Notes under the pieces: model-generated | What the model saw: only the letters and a program-made list of their open reading frames with translations | Database searches by the model: none | What the model was told of the DNA's origin: nothing | Made by a program: the position numbers and the translations under genes | Assembly: GCA_965226915.1 (NCBI GenBank) | Contig: CBDDEJ010000008.1 | Location: forward strand, 310,001 to 374,000 | Reading direction: 5' to 3' | From: Io17-Chloro-G2 sp965226915 | GTDB taxonomy: Bacteria > Chloroflexota > Dehalococcoidia > Lucifugimonadales > UBA3495 | DNA: 64,000 nucleotides | In this document: piece by piece, positions 43,801 through 52,620 of the stretch | How the letters are laid out: each line of letters opens with the position of its first letter | Position numbering within the stretch: the first letter of the stretch is position 1

Positions 43801-46147
43801 GCTTTGTTTGTATCTGGCCGCTGGCGCTGTCAATGTCGAACGAATCTAAGTCCGCGCCCTCCAGAGTGTAGGCCGGGGTGTCGCCGGTGTCGGGGTCGGC
43901 GGCTGTTACCGGGTCACCGATGTTCTCGCCCGCCTCCGTGTTTTCGGGGACCTCGCGGGTGGCTGTGGCCGAGTCGAACTCCGGCGGTTCGTCAACGTCG
44001 GCGACGGTGATGGTCACGTCGATGGTGGCAGTGCCGCCGTTGTTGTCATCCGCCTTGACCGTTACAGAGTAGCTGGACTTGCTCTCGTGGTCGTAGGTCA
44101 CCCCAGGCTTTGTTTGTATCTGGCCGCTGGCGCTGTCAATGTCGAACGAATCTAAGTCCGCGCCCTCCAGAGTGTAGGTCAGGGTGTCGCCGGTGTCCGG
44201 GTCGGCGGCTGTTACCGGGTCACCGATGTTCTCGCCCGCCTCCGTGTTTTCGGGGACCTCGCGGGTGGCTGTGGCCGAGTCGAACTCCGGCGGGCGGTTT
44301 GCTCCGGCCTGGACTGCCTGGGTTGATGCTGCCTGCGCGGTCTTGCCCGGCCCGTGCCCGTCGGTATAGGATGCCGTGGCCCGCAGGTGATACCCCACGT
44401 CCCCGGCAACCGGAGTGTAGGAGGGGGAACCGGTCCCGATGCCGGCCCAACCGGTGTTCCCGTCACCGGACCTCTCCCACTGCCAGACGGCGCCGGTAAC
44501 ACCCTCGTCGGGGTCGGTCAGAGCGGCAGTGATTTCGGCGCGGGCCGGGGGCTGGTCCGTAGATAGAGTGACCGTCCCTGCTTCGTCAATGTTGGTGACC
44601 GTGACCGTCACGTCCACGGCAGCGGTGAGTGCGCCGTCGGAAGCCGTCACGGTCACTGTGTAGCTGGACTTGGTCTCGTGGTCCAGCGCGGCCTGGGTCC
44701 GCAACTGGCCGGTCGATGCATCTATGTCGAAGAAGTTGGCATCCGTCCCGCCAAGTGTGTAGGCCGGGGTGTCGCCGGTGTCCGGGTCGGTGGCCGTTAC
44801 CGGAGCGCCGATGTTCTCGCCCGCCTCCGTGTTTTCGGGGACCTCGCGGGTGGCTGTGGCCGAGTCGAACTCCGGCGGTTCGTTCACGTCGGCGACGGTG
44901 ACGCGCACCCTAAATGAAGTCCGGCCGGGTCTTCGCCCATTGGGAGGACTGGTGTCGTAGGCCGTGATGGTGAACGAGTACGTGTTGTCCCCGTTCTCGT
45001 CCGCCTGGTCCTCGTAGTCTGGGGGCTGTGTGAAAGTAAGCACACCGTTATTGTCGATGTCGAAGAAGTCACCGTCGCCGCCGCCGGTCTCAATGCTGAT
45101 TATCCAGCCATGAATGTCGCGGTCCGGGTTGGAGGCAGTGGCGGAGTAGGTGGCCAACGGCCAGGTGCCGTTCTCGGGGTACCTGATTTCCTCGGGACCT
45201 CTCACAGTAGGCGACCCTGCCGAGCCGGAGGGCCTGAGAGCCACATCGATGCTGCCGGACCGGCCGGATGGGTCAGTGGCAGTTAGGGTTATCTCGAATA
45301 TGCCATCTGTCCCCGGGTTATCGTAGGCATGGGCGTCCGTAGTGTACAGGTCGCCGCTCAACGGACCAATGCGGAACTTCACGGCATCCGCTCCATCTAT
45401 AGAGTAGCGGACCTGGTCGTTGTCGGTATTGTCGACATAGCTTGGGTAGTAGATTTCGGAGCCTGGCGGGGCGTGTCTCTTAATGTACGGGCAGACATCT
45501 GCCGTCTCACCCTGGGTACAGCCGTAACCGCCACCTGTATTCGCCTGGAACTCCGGCGTTTGGTTGGGGTCCGGCACTGGCTTTACAAACGCGGCCGCCG
45601 ACCATGCGGTCTTTCCGGCCCCCAGAGGGTCGGTGTAGGAGGCGACGGCCCGCAGGTATCTGTTCACGTCGCCTTCTACCGGGGTGTAGGTGGCTTGCGT
45701 CGCAGTGCTGATGGCGGTCCAGCTCGACTCATCCGAGGACTTCTCCCAGCGCCATGTCACGCCCGAAACGTTGCCGTCGGGGTCGGTCAGGCTGGCCTCA
45801 ACCTCGGCGCCGGGCTGGGGCCTAGTCCACGTCAGCGAAACCTTCCCATCCTCCTCTACGTTGGTGACCGTGATGGTCACCGCGATGGTGTCTTTGGCGT
45901 CGGATGTGTCGGTAGCGATTACCTTTATCGTGTAGGGGCTCGCGGTCTCGTAGTCGAGGGGTGCGCCGACCTGTAACTGGCCGGTTGCCCTAACGATCGT
46001 GAACGGGGAGGTGCGGGCGCTTTCCAGGGTATAGACCAGTCTGTCGTCGTCGGAATCGGTGGCCGTCACCGGGTCTCCGATGTTGTGAAACGTGCGAATA
46101 GGGCAACAAAGGACGAATAGGGACGGAAAAAACGGCAACCGCCGCAA
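40811..46147 (-). CDS. Giant cadherin-repeat surface protein with EF-hand-like end
   Basis: 1778 codons of tandem cadherin-like domains. Each repeat has PPEFDSATATREVPENTEAG, ENIGAPVTATDPDTGDTPAY and a DxNDxPxF-like Ca site (ADVNEPPEF). Two intercalated Ig-like modules contain TGAVWQWERSGDGNTGW and similar. The C-terminus has an EF-hand/dockerin-like Ca loop, YDTDNDKRIGRDEVIAAIIE. Calcium-dependent adhesion outside the cell is expected. The start used is TTG at 46147, with no signal peptide. A signal-like MSRRTFLAAVAVFSVP lies just upstream in another frame with AAGGAG before it, so the true 5' end has probably suffered a deletion or shift. Confidence 0.8.
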   Translation of the reverse strand: MRRLPFFPSLFVLCCPIRTFHNIGDPVTATDSDDDRLVYTLESARTSPFTIVRATGQLQVGAPLDYETASPYTIKVIATDTSDAKDTIAVTITVTNVEEDGKVSLTWTRPQPGAEVEASLTDPDGNVSGVTWRWEKSSDESSWTAISTATQATYTPVEGDVNRYLRAVASYTDPLGAGKTAWSAAAFVKPVPDPNQTPEFQANTGGGYGCTQGETADVCPYIKRHAPPGSEIYYPSYVDNTDNDQVRYSIDGADAVKFRIGPLSGDLYTTDAHAYDNPGTDGIFEITLTATDPSGRSGSIDVALRPSGSAGSPTVRGPEEIRYPENGTWPLATYSATASNPDRDIHGWIISIETGGGDGDFFDIDNNGVLTFTQPPDYEDQADENGDNTYSFTITAYDTSPPNGRRPGRTSFRVRVTVADVNEPPEFDSATATREVPENTEAGENIGAPVTATDPDTGDTPAYTLGGTDANFFDIDASTGQLRTQAALDHETKSSYTVTVTASDGALTAAVDVTVTVTNIDEAGTVTLSTDQPPARAEITAALTDPDEGVTGAVWQWERSGDGNTGWAGIGTGSPSYTPVAGDVGYHLRATASYTDGHGPGKTAQAASTQAVQAGANRPPEFDSATATREVPENTEAGENIGDPVTAADPDTGDTLTYTLEGADLDSFDIDSASGQIQTKPGVTYDHESKSSYSVTVKADDNNGGTATIDVTITVADVDEPPEFDSATATREVPENTEAGENIGDPVTAADPDTGDTPAYTLEGADLDSFDIDSASGQIQTKPGVTYDHESKSSYSVTVKADDNNGGTATIDVTITVADVNEPPEFDSATATREVPENTEAGENIGAPVTATDPDTGDTPAYTLEGADLDSFDIDSASGQIQTKPGVTYDHESKSSYSVTVKADDNNGGTATIDVTITVADVNEPPEFDSATATRGVPENTEAVENIGAPVTATDPDTGDTPAYTLEGADLDSFDIDSASGQIQTKPGVTYDHESKSSYSVTVKADDNNGGTATIDVTITVADVNEPPEFDSAAATREVPENTEAGENIGAPVTATDPDTGDTPAYTLEGADLDSFDIDSASGQIQTKPGVTYDHESKSSYSVTVKADDNNGGTATIDVTITVADVNEPPEFDSATATREVPENTEAGENIGAPVTATDPDTGDTPAYTLEGADLDSFDIDSASGQIQTKPGVTYDHEVKSSYSVTVKADHNNGGTATIDVTITVADVNEPPEFDSAAATREVPENTEAGENIGAPVTAIDPDTGDTPAYTLEGADLDSFDIDSASGQIQTKPGVTYDHESKSSYSVTVKADDNNGGTATIDVTITVADVNEPPEFDSATATREVPENTEAGENIGAPVTATDPDTGDTPAYTLEGADLDSFDIDSASGQIQTKPGVTYDHESKSSYSVTVKADDNNGGTATIDVTITVADVNEPPEFDSATATRGVPENTEAVENIGAPVTAADPDTGDTPAYTLGGTDANFFDIDTSTGQLQTQAALDYETKSSYTVTVTASDGALTATVDVTVTVTNIDEAGTVALSTNQPPARAEITAALTDPDEGVTGAVWQWERSSDGNTDWAGIGTSSPSYTPVDGDVGYHLRARASYTDGHGPGKTAQAASTQAVQAGANRPPEFDSAAATREVPENTEAGENIGAPVTATDPDTGDTLTYTLGGADASSFDIGRSTGQITVGAGTALDYAAGASYTVSVTAADPSGSSAAIGVTIAVFAEDLGELGSRYDTDNDKRIGRDEVIAAIIEHFADRITRDELLEVVTLYLPS
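41736..44489. repeat. Near-identical 306-bp tandem repeats
   Basis: Nine units of 306 bp (starts at 41736, 42042, 42348, 42654, 42960, 43266, 43572, 43878, 44184) encode successive 102-residue cadherin domains. Units differ by only a few bases, which points to recent amplification or gene conversion. Confidence 0.9.
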
Positions 46148-46755
46148 GGAACGTTCTACGACTCATCGACACCACCTCACTCCTTCCCGCTGCACAAGAC
46201 CAAACGAATCAGTCAGACGGTAAACGCCCCACCCTTTTCCCAAATGGAGGACTAAGCCCCCGCCCCCCTTTCGCAAAGGGAGGATGGAGGGTGATTTCCC
46301 AGCCTGGACACTGCGGGACTCTCGGTAATCGGCAACGCGGCGCCGAATGGGATATTTCTGTAACCGGACTGATCCCAACGGCTCCTGCGAGCCGCCGAGT
46401 GTGGTGATAAAGCCGGGGTCCAGCTTCCCGCCATACCGGGTCTCAGACCCGCCCCTGCACTCCGCCGCTGAGAATACGCATCACCACGAGCAGACCGTAT
46501 CACGTTCGGCTCTCTCATCTATGCTTGTTTCGGAACGGGATTCGGGCTTTTCCCCACTTGATTGGCCTGCGCCACTCCGCCTGTCCATGCTGTTTACCCC
46601 GTATTCCCCATTTGGCTAAAACAAGTGATGCGGTAAATAGGCAACTTTCTTGCTTTTCTAGTCGTTACATGAATCTCTTAGCCGTATTTCAGATATAATA
46701 CATGCAATAAGTTGGCTATTTCAGATAACTTGCGTACCGACATTGGAGGCACCCG
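46148..46755. other. Intergenic between surface protein and IS1380 remnant
   Basis: It holds the out-of-frame signal-peptide-like segment (46120-46175, minus strand) and, near 46692, a TATAAT. No gene is supported. The last ~130 bp are AT-rich and may be the left end of the IS. Confidence 0.4.
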
Positions 46756-47593
46756 ATGGGTGACCGCGAAAAGGCCTCTCTTCGGCTCCAATTCAATCCC
46801 CAAATCCGGCTGGAGTTACCCGGCTGGAGTACATGGTGCCACCATCACCTCCGACGCCGGACTGCTGGCATTCCGAGAACTGGATGACGCCCTGGACCTT
46901 ACCCCCATAGCCTCCGACTATCTCCGGGAAAGCCGTACCGGCCGCAACATCCGACACCACCTCGTCCCTCTGCTCCGCCAGTCCATCTACAGCCGCTTGG
47001 CTGGCTACGATGATACCAACGATGCAGAACGTCTTTCCCAAGACCCAGCCATGAGAGTTGTCGTAGGTTGGCAAGGCTCAGACCGCAACGCCGCCAGAAC
47101 CAACACCATGAGCCGTTTTGAGACGGAGACTCTGACTCAAGAGGACAACCTAAAGGGGCTAGCCCTGATGAATCCCCAGTGGGTGGAGCTGGCCATGGCT
47201 CACACTCCACACCGGCGAGTGATTCTGGACATGGACAGTTCGGAGAGTCCAGTGCATGGTCAGCAGGAAGGAGCCGCCTACAACGGGCACTTCGAGTGTG
47301 TCTGCTTCATCCCCTCTTTCTGTTCAACCAGTTTGGGGATTGTGAAGGAGCGACGCTACGACCCGGAAACGTGCATAGTGCCGATGGCTGGCAGGAACTC
47401 CTTGAGCCGGTGGTGAAAGGATATGAAGCACTGGACTCTGACCAGTCTTCAGACCAGGCTGATCAAGACGGGTGGGCGACTGGTACGCCACGCAAGGAGG
47501 CTGGTGTTTCAGCTTGCCGAGGTGCTGGTAACCAGGGAAATGCTGACCGGGATACTAGAACGGATCAGCCGGCTTCGGCTGGCACCTGGCTAG
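46756..47593 (+). pseudogene. IS1380-family transposase, multiply frameshifted
   Basis: Start MGDREKASLRLQFNPQIRLE (GGAGG 7 bp upstream), then a shift to ATITSDAGLLAFRELDDALD, YSRLAGYDDTNDAERLSQDP and the catalytic VILDMDSSESPVHGQQEGAA. A second shift at ~47315 gives LHPLFLFNQFGDCEGATLRP. An internal deletion follows near 47400-47425, and the C-terminus WTLTSLQTRLIKTGGRLVRH ... RLRLAPG ends at a stop. The order of IS1380 domains is kept, but the gene cannot make an active enzyme. Confidence 0.8.
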
Positions 47594-47621
47594 CCTGCTT
47601 TGAGAGCACAGGTATTTCGGA

Positions 47622-47848
47622 CAGTTATGGGGTCGTCCGGGGTGAATAGACCACCCCGAGGGAGACGCTTGGGCAGGGGCAGGCAATTATAGACTTTTAC
47701 GCTCGTCAGGGGGGTGGTTACCCTATGGGAGTGGGTCAGTTGAGTGAATCGGATGCAGTTGACGCCCTCAGGCTGCCCTTTTATAGTTCGAGCCATCCCA
47801 CAGGGTCACATGGTTGGAGGAATCAGTTTGATCTGAGCAATCCCGACT
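47622..47848. repeat. Diverged non-coding repeat, copy B
   Basis: Homologous over its length to 1263-1490. It directly follows the IS1380 pseudogene, suggesting this is element-end sequence, although copy A follows an IS701 fragment. Confidence 0.5.
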
Positions 47849-49118
47849 AAGAGTCATCCCGGGCCAGAGACACCCGGCCGTAGACCCCGTCATATCCGGG
47901 CTCTACCCGAATGTGGCCGCGACGGGCCTGCAAGATGACCCGCGCCAATTCCTCTCCCGCCACAGATGCCAGGTCCCTCTCCTTGGCCCATACTAGGAGT
48001 TCCAACTCGCTGCCCAATTTCGCAACGAGCTTCATATACTCCATCTGCACTGTCTTGGTGGCTGCCCCTCGTCCCCAAAGGGCCGCGATGATTTCCTGCA
48101 TGGGCAGCAGCCGGACAAAGGGTGGTCTTCCCCCCGGGGACCGCACAAACCCCTCCGAATCGGGAATGCCCTCCCATTTTATGGGAAACTGAGCCGGGGC
48201 CAGCTGAGCCGGTCCGCCTGAATCCTCATCTTGCTGAGCAACATAGCGCACCCGATGTAGAACCCCCAGGGTAAGGGGCCGACTGCAGACCGGGCAGGCA
48301 ACACTCCGGCGGCCCGTCTCGCTGGGATGTTGCGAAACGCCACACTTGCGGTGACCGTCATAGTGGTATTTCCCCTCCTGCGGGTAGAACTCGGCGGTGT
48401 AGGCCACCAGATTTTCGGCCAGAGCTTGGGACAGTCCGGAATAGGAAAGCGGGGCATCGAAAACCGTGACCTCCCGGCCCAACTTGGGAAGGGAGTGGGC
48501 ATCCGAGAAGGAGACGATGGTCTTGTCGGACAGCTGGGGAACTATCCAGTTCATGGCCGGATCGCTGGATAGACCGGTTTCGACCGCGTGAATATACTTG
48601 GCCATATCCAGGAAAGCATCCTCCAGGCGGTCAAATCCCGATTTCGACCCGTACAGTCCATACCAGGGAGTCCAGACATGAGCTGGTATGACCAGACACT
48701 TGGGATTAACGCCCAGCGCCAGTTCGGATAGGTCCAGGACTGATAGCTTTAGGGTCGGACGCCCGTCATTTTCCAGCTTGCCGAGGCGCGCCAGCTCGGA
48801 AGTCAGCCGGGCGACCGAGGGCAGATCGGGCAGGAAGAGCAAGACGTGGATCCGGCGCGGGCGTTCCTGTTGCCGGTAGACGCAGCTGACCTCTGTGCCC
48901 AGGACAAAGTTGGCCCCTTGGAAGCTGTAGATGCCCTCGTCTCCGCCCTCTAGCTTTTGCGCTAATTCAGCAAACCAGGCAGGATGGGTGAAGTCGCCGC
49001 AGGCCAGCAGATCAATACCCTTTAGCTTGGCCCAATAGGCCAGAGTTTCCAGGGAGAGGTTCTTGCTGGTGGCGTAGGCGTACCTGGAATGGATGTGTAA
49101 GTCCGCGACAAAAGTCAT
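47847..49118 (-). CDS. Endonuclease Q-like PHP-domain protein
   Basis: A 423-aa protein. It opens with the PHP metal box ADLHIHSRYAYATSKNLSLE, then WAKLKGIDLLACGDFTHPAW, GTEVSCVYRQQERPRRIHVL, PAHVWTPWYGLYGSKSGFD and IVSFSDAHSLPKLGREVTVF, all characteristic of EndoQ. A zinc ribbon (CGVSQHPSE ... CPVCSRPLTLGVLHRV) lies at ~265-300. EndoQ nicks DNA 5' of deaminated bases (uracil, hypoxanthine) and abasic sites. It is known mainly from archaea and some bacteria. Single gene, intact, flanked upstream by a divergent YceI-like lipoprotein gene. Confidence 0.9.
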   Translation of the reverse strand: MTFVADLHIHSRYAYATSKNLSLETLAYWAKLKGIDLLACGDFTHPAWFAELAQKLEGGDEGIYSFQGANFVLGTEVSCVYRQQERPRRIHVLLFLPDLPSVARLTSELARLGKLENDGRPTLKLSVLDLSELALGVNPKCLVIPAHVWTPWYGLYGSKSGFDRLEDAFLDMAKYIHAVETGLSSDPAMNWIVPQLSDKTIVSFSDAHSLPKLGREVTVFDAPLSYSGLSQALAENLVAYTAEFYPQEGKYHYDGHRKCGVSQHPSETGRRSVACPVCSRPLTLGVLHRVRYVAQQDEDSGGPAQLAPAQFPIKWEGIPDSEGFVRSPGGRPPFVRLLPMQEIIAALWGRGAATKTVQMEYMKLVAKLGSELELLVWAKERDLASVAGEELARVILQARRGHIRVEPGYDGVYGRVSLARDDS

Positions 49119-49245
49119 TGGCGCAGTCTAGCACAGTAACCGCGAGCCTCCGGTACTATGATAGAATCACCCGACCGGTTGCGCCTCGCTCGCCGCCGGC
49201 CTGAAATATTCCCACACCAATGCCAATGCTGACGGAACAACTTCC

Positions 49246-50115
49246 TTGGATAAGACTCTTCTGCTGCGCTGGGCGCTAATCGTGTTCGCAATCACCTGTT
49301 CGCCGCTGGCGGCCGCGTGCGGAAATGGGCCCCAAGCCACGCCAACGCTGGCTCCAACTAAGGCCACTGCCGCCAGCACTCCCACGCCCGGTGCCAGCGT
49401 GCCTGCGCTGGTGACCAAGGCTCCTACCGGACAGCTGGCCTCGCCCACGCCAACCCCCGCTCCGCCCACGCCAACCCCCGCTCCGCCTACGCCGACAGCC
49501 GTTCCGCCTACGCCGACGGCCGTGCCAGATACGCTGACACCCCTGCCTACTCAAAAGCTCGACCCGTTGGTTCTGGAAATTACCGGGGGCACAACGGCCC
49601 GTTACCTGGTCAAGGAGCAATTCGCGCGGCTTGATCTCCCCAACGATGCAATTGGAGAGACATCGGAGGTCAGCGGCTCCATCAGGTTCCGGCCCGACGG
49701 TTCCATCGACCCGGCTGGCTCCAGGTTCGAAGTCCAACTTCGCCGATTAAGCAGCGACGACGAGGAGCGCGACGAATACCTGGAGGAGGAGGCACTGGAA
49801 TCGCTCAAATTCCCGGTGGCCATGTTTGTTATAGAAGAAGCTCCAGGATTGCCCTGGCCCCTGCCCCAGGATGGCCAGACCGAGTTTCAGTTGCAGGGCG
49901 AAATGACGGTCCATGGCGTAACCATCCCGTCAAACTGGGACGTGACGGCCCAATTCACTCCCAAAGGAGCCTCCGGCCAGGCCAGGACCAGTTTTAATTT
50001 CGCCAAGTTCGGCATCGAAAAGCCTTCGGTGTTCTTTTTATTGAGTGTGGAAGACCTTATTCGGCTGGAGTTGGATTTTGTCCTTAGCTACGCATCTCCC
50101 GAATTGATCAAATGA
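49246..50115 (+). CDS. YceI-like lipoprotein
   Basis: A 289-aa protein from a TTG start. The signal peptide ends in a lipobox, SPLAAAC (Cys25). A Thr/Pro-rich stalk (repeats of PTPAPPTPT) spans ~35-100. The C-terminal domain ~107-280 is YceI-like: VSGSIRFRPDGSIDPAGSRF, LKFPVAMFVIEEAPG, FQLQGEMTVHGVTIPSNWDV. YceI domains bind isoprenoid-type lipids in a barrel. It is anchored on the outer face of the membrane. TTG use and a weak ribosome site make the exact start uncertain. Confidence 0.8.
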   Translation: MDKTLLLRWALIVFAITCSPLAAACGNGPQATPTLAPTKATAASTPTPGASVPALVTKAPTGQLASPTPTPAPPTPTPAPPTPTAVPPTPTAVPDTLTPLPTQKLDPLVLEITGGTTARYLVKEQFARLDLPNDAIGETSEVSGSIRFRPDGSIDPAGSRFEVQLRRLSSDDEERDEYLEEEALESLKFPVAMFVIEEAPGLPWPLPQDGQTEFQLQGEMTVHGVTIPSNWDVTAQFTPKGASGQARTSFNFAKFGIEKPSVFFLLSVEDLIRLELDFVLSYASPELIK

Positions 50116-50253
50116 TTGGGTCCAACCGGCCGGATAGCGAAAATCGGCCGATTCTGGACAAATCCAAAAACCAACTTTAAGCGCAATTTAGGCTGGCACT
50201 GCCAGGGTTATTCTTTTAGAAAGCGCCTGCAAAGAAATTAAGGAGGGATTTCC

Positions 50254-51504
50254 ATGAAAACTCGGTTCAACCTCAGGCATTTTTCCCGGCATCGTAGCTT
50301 CTCAGTCCATAAATGGGGGCGTTCTGGAGCACTTATCATCCTGGGGCTGGCGTTGACCATGGCGCTAGTTGCCTGCGCTGGCAGTGCCGGGGTAGCCGGG
50401 CCTCAGGGATCCGCCGGTCCCGCTGGCGCGGCCGGACCTGCTGGCGAGCAGGGAGAAGCTGGCCCCGCCGGAGCTGCTGGTCCCGCCGGCGCCGCCGGTA
50501 AGACTGGTCCCGCCGGACCGGATGGCGCTCAGGGGCCTCCGGGACAAACCGGGCAATCCATAGCTAACGTGGTTTGGATAGGAGACCCGGGATTCCGCGA
50601 GAGGGGCGACCGCCGAAATCGAAATTTCCTCCCCAATGCCATTCAGGTTCAGGCGGGTGACACGTTGCGCGTCGTCAATGCCGGATTCCACCAGGTTGCG
50701 GTATACAAGGTCGCCGCCGGAACCACTCGGGAGCAGGTAACCGCCGACCCGAATGCCTACGTGGATACTACTATTGCCGGGGCCGCCGGCGATAACGATA
50801 TCGGCGACCCCAATAACCGAATAGCCCTGGGACCCAGCCCTCGCATTGTTGACCGGGCGGTGGTAAATCGCGACGATGTGCCGAACATGGACCTAACAAT
50901 AAATGTACCAGGCCGCTACCTGCTTATCTGCGCCATTAAATCCCACTTCCTCGAAAAGGACCCCGCCGCCAATGGCGGCATGTTCGGTTTCATCGACGTG
51001 GAGGAGCAAGTGGAGGGGCAGGGAACGGCGGACATCACCGGGCCTGCAGGTTACATGCCGGAGGTCACGGTTCGCTTCGGAGACCCCAGATTTCGGGGAA
51101 GGGGCGATTCTCGCAATTTCACTGTGCTGCCCTCCGAAGTGGAGGTTAGCGCAGGTGACACCATCAGGTTCGTTGACGCCGGATTCCATCAAGTGGGCGT
51201 CTATAAGGTGGACGTGGAAGCTACCCGGCAGGACGTGACCAACGATCCAAACAAATACGTGGATACCACGATCAATGGACCCTTCAGTGAAAAGGATATC
51301 GGTGACCCCAATAACATGGTTGCCCGGAGTGCCAGCCCGAGGGTGAACGATCCGGAGTTTCTGAACCGGGACGACGCCCTGCGCTGGGACCTAACAATCA
51401 TCGAACCTGGACGATACCTGATTATCTGCACCATTCGCTCTCATTTTCTAGATGAAAAACCTGGCGCGAACGGAGGCATGTTCGGGTTTGTCACGGTGCG
51501 TTGA
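50254..51504 (+). CDS. Collagen-like lipoprotein with two cupredoxin-like domains
   Basis: A 416-aa protein. Lipoprotein signal with MALVAC (Cys41); collagen-like GPA/GAA triplets at ~43-98; then two homologous domains at ~105-250 and ~265-416. Each has GDTLRVVNAGFHQVAVYKV (or IRFVDAGFHQVGVYKV) and a C-terminal YLLICAIKSHFLEKDP with NGGMFGF. This gives His, Cys, His and Met in the order of type 1 copper sites. It is probably a cell-surface blue-copper electron carrier or copper binder. AAGGAGG lies 7 bp before the ATG and a terminator follows. Confidence 0.8.
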   Translation: MKTRFNLRHFSRHRSFSVHKWGRSGALIILGLALTMALVACAGSAGVAGPQGSAGPAGAAGPAGEQGEAGPAGAAGPAGAAGKTGPAGPDGAQGPPGQTGQSIANVVWIGDPGFRERGDRRNRNFLPNAIQVQAGDTLRVVNAGFHQVAVYKVAAGTTREQVTADPNAYVDTTIAGAAGDNDIGDPNNRIALGPSPRIVDRAVVNRDDVPNMDLTINVPGRYLLICAIKSHFLEKDPAANGGMFGFIDVEEQVEGQGTADITGPAGYMPEVTVRFGDPRFRGRGDSRNFTVLPSEVEVSAGDTIRFVDAGFHQVGVYKVDVEATRQDVTNDPNKYVDTTINGPFSEKDIGDPNNMVARSASPRVNDPEFLNRDDALRWDLTIIEPGRYLIICTIRSHFLDEKPGANGGMFGFVTVR

Positions 51505-51549
51505 GGACTCCTTACTTCGATAAAAAGACCATAACTTAAAGGCAGCGAG

Positions 51550-51581
51550 AAGGCCGGAGTTTTATGCTCCGGCCTTTTTTT
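51550..51581 (+). terminator. Rho-independent terminator
   Basis: AAGGCCGGAG / CTCCGGCCTT, a 10-bp stem with a 7-base loop, followed by a run of T. Ends the collagen-like lipoprotein transcript. Confidence 0.9.
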
Positions 51582-51605
51582 AAATTCTATCTCTGAACGA
51601 CTCAT

Positions 51606-51785
51606 GTCATCCCGAAGGAGCCCTTAGGCTCAGCTGAGGATAAACTCCGCGACTGAGGGATCTAAATGCCAGGCCCTAAAACCTCATGAGTCAGTACTGC
51701 ATTTACTTCATAACCAATGGCGTCGGGACCATGTTCCGAGGGACTTTAGAACCCTCGCTAAGCTCGGGGTGACATTTCGAGACAG
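51606..51785. repeat. Degenerate inverted intergenic repeat
   Basis: GTCATCCCGAAGGAGCCC ... GAGGGATCT at the left and AACCCTCG..AAGCTCGGGGTGAC at the right are opposite copies of the common 'gtcatcc-gag-gaa-gaggatct' intergenic element. They could fold into a long hairpin. The stretch 51505-51916 has no gene. Confidence 0.4.
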
Positions 51786-51916
51786 ATCCTAAAAGATCAG
51801 TAGCCGAAACTAGGCGTAGCTGAGCAAAAGGTCGGCCATTTCCCTGGCTCGATATAGGGGGGCCTGATGACAGGCGTCCAGCTCAACCAACTCCACATCT
51901 GGGTTTAGGGTTGCCG

Positions 51917-52369
51917 TCAGAATATGCGGGTCTGTCCGGAGGCCTGTTCCCTCTGCTGCCTGGCTTTCTCCCGGGCTTGCTTGTGGTATTGCCGGTGTTG
52001 TTCGGCACATGCCTCGCACCTGGTCTGGTCCGGGATGGGGGGAGCCCCGCATTCGACACAGAGCCCGAGGGACTTGGCCTTGTCCCTTCTGTCCTGGGTG
52101 CTGCGGCGTTTTAGTTCCTTGCGCTCCGTCCTCAGCTCGTACCCGCGCTGGTTCTGCTCCTTGGCTTCGACCTCGGTAGGTGTGGGCTCCCCCCGGGGCT
52201 TCGGCTCGACCCGGGGCTTCGGCTTCTTTACTTTTTGGCTGGCGCTGGGTGATTTTTTGTTGGACTTGGGTCTTTTTGGTGTGAGGATGACTAAGGTGCT
52301 TTCGAAGATGCGCTCTTTAGGGCCTCCCGGTTGAGAACGGGGCTGCTCTGCTATGGGGTGGCTAATCAT
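51917..52369 (-). CDS. Basic zinc-finger protein, last gene of long operon
   Basis: A ~150-aa protein. The N-terminal half is Lys/Pro-rich and disordered. The C-terminal half has RTERKELKRRSTQDRRDKAK then GLCVECGAPPIPDQTRCEAC and a charged helix, a four-Cys zinc finger in a basic setting. Its ATG overlaps the stop of the gene before it by 8 bp. A nucleic-acid-binding role is likely; no precise family. Confidence 0.6.
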   Translation of the reverse strand: MISHPIAEQPRSQPGGPKERIFESTLVILTPKRPKSNKKSPSASQKVKKPKPRVEPKPRGEPTPTEVEAKEQNQRGYELRTERKELKRRSTQDRRDKAKSLGLCVECGAPPIPDQTRCEACAEQHRQYHKQAREKARQQREQASGQTRIF

Positions 52370-52619
52370 CGGATTTGTACATTTCCACCCACTCTCTGTT
52401 AAGCCAGCAAACCACCTGATGTGTGTCTTTGGCTTGGGCGCAAGTTTCACAGAACACTTCCACCGCGTTTCGACGTTTGCCGCGCTCAACATTGCCAAAG
52501 GTAATCAGATGGGAATGTTCTTTTCCGCAACAATAATCGCGCGCCAGGTCAAAGGTTTCATTCTGATGCTTTCCCAAAATCCTGTGGCTGCTTATCTTGT
52601 CCAAAGTTGTATCTGCCAT
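52362..52619 (-). CDS. Hypothetical Cys/His-rich small protein
   Basis: An 85-aa protein (MADTTLDKISSHRILGKHQN ... EVFCETCAQAKDTHQVVCW). CCGKEH, CETC and later Cys/His residues suggest a zinc-bound fold. It starts 2 bp after the upstream stop and overlaps the downstream start: tight translational coupling. Confidence 0.6.
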   Translation of the reverse strand: MADTTLDKISSHRILGKHQNETFDLARDYCCGKEHSHLITFGNVERGKRRNAVEVFCETCAQAKDTHQVVCWLNREWVEMYKSDD

Positions 52620-52620
52620 C

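Noticed and set aside
41736..44489. CRISPR array
   Set aside because: Repeat period is 306 bp, no variable spacers, and the repeats encode protein domains. No cas genes are in the window.
40874..44917. Ladder of 64-90-codon plus-strand ORFs spaced 306 bp apart
   Set aside because: They are the complement of the tandem cadherin repeats and recur only because the DNA repeats.
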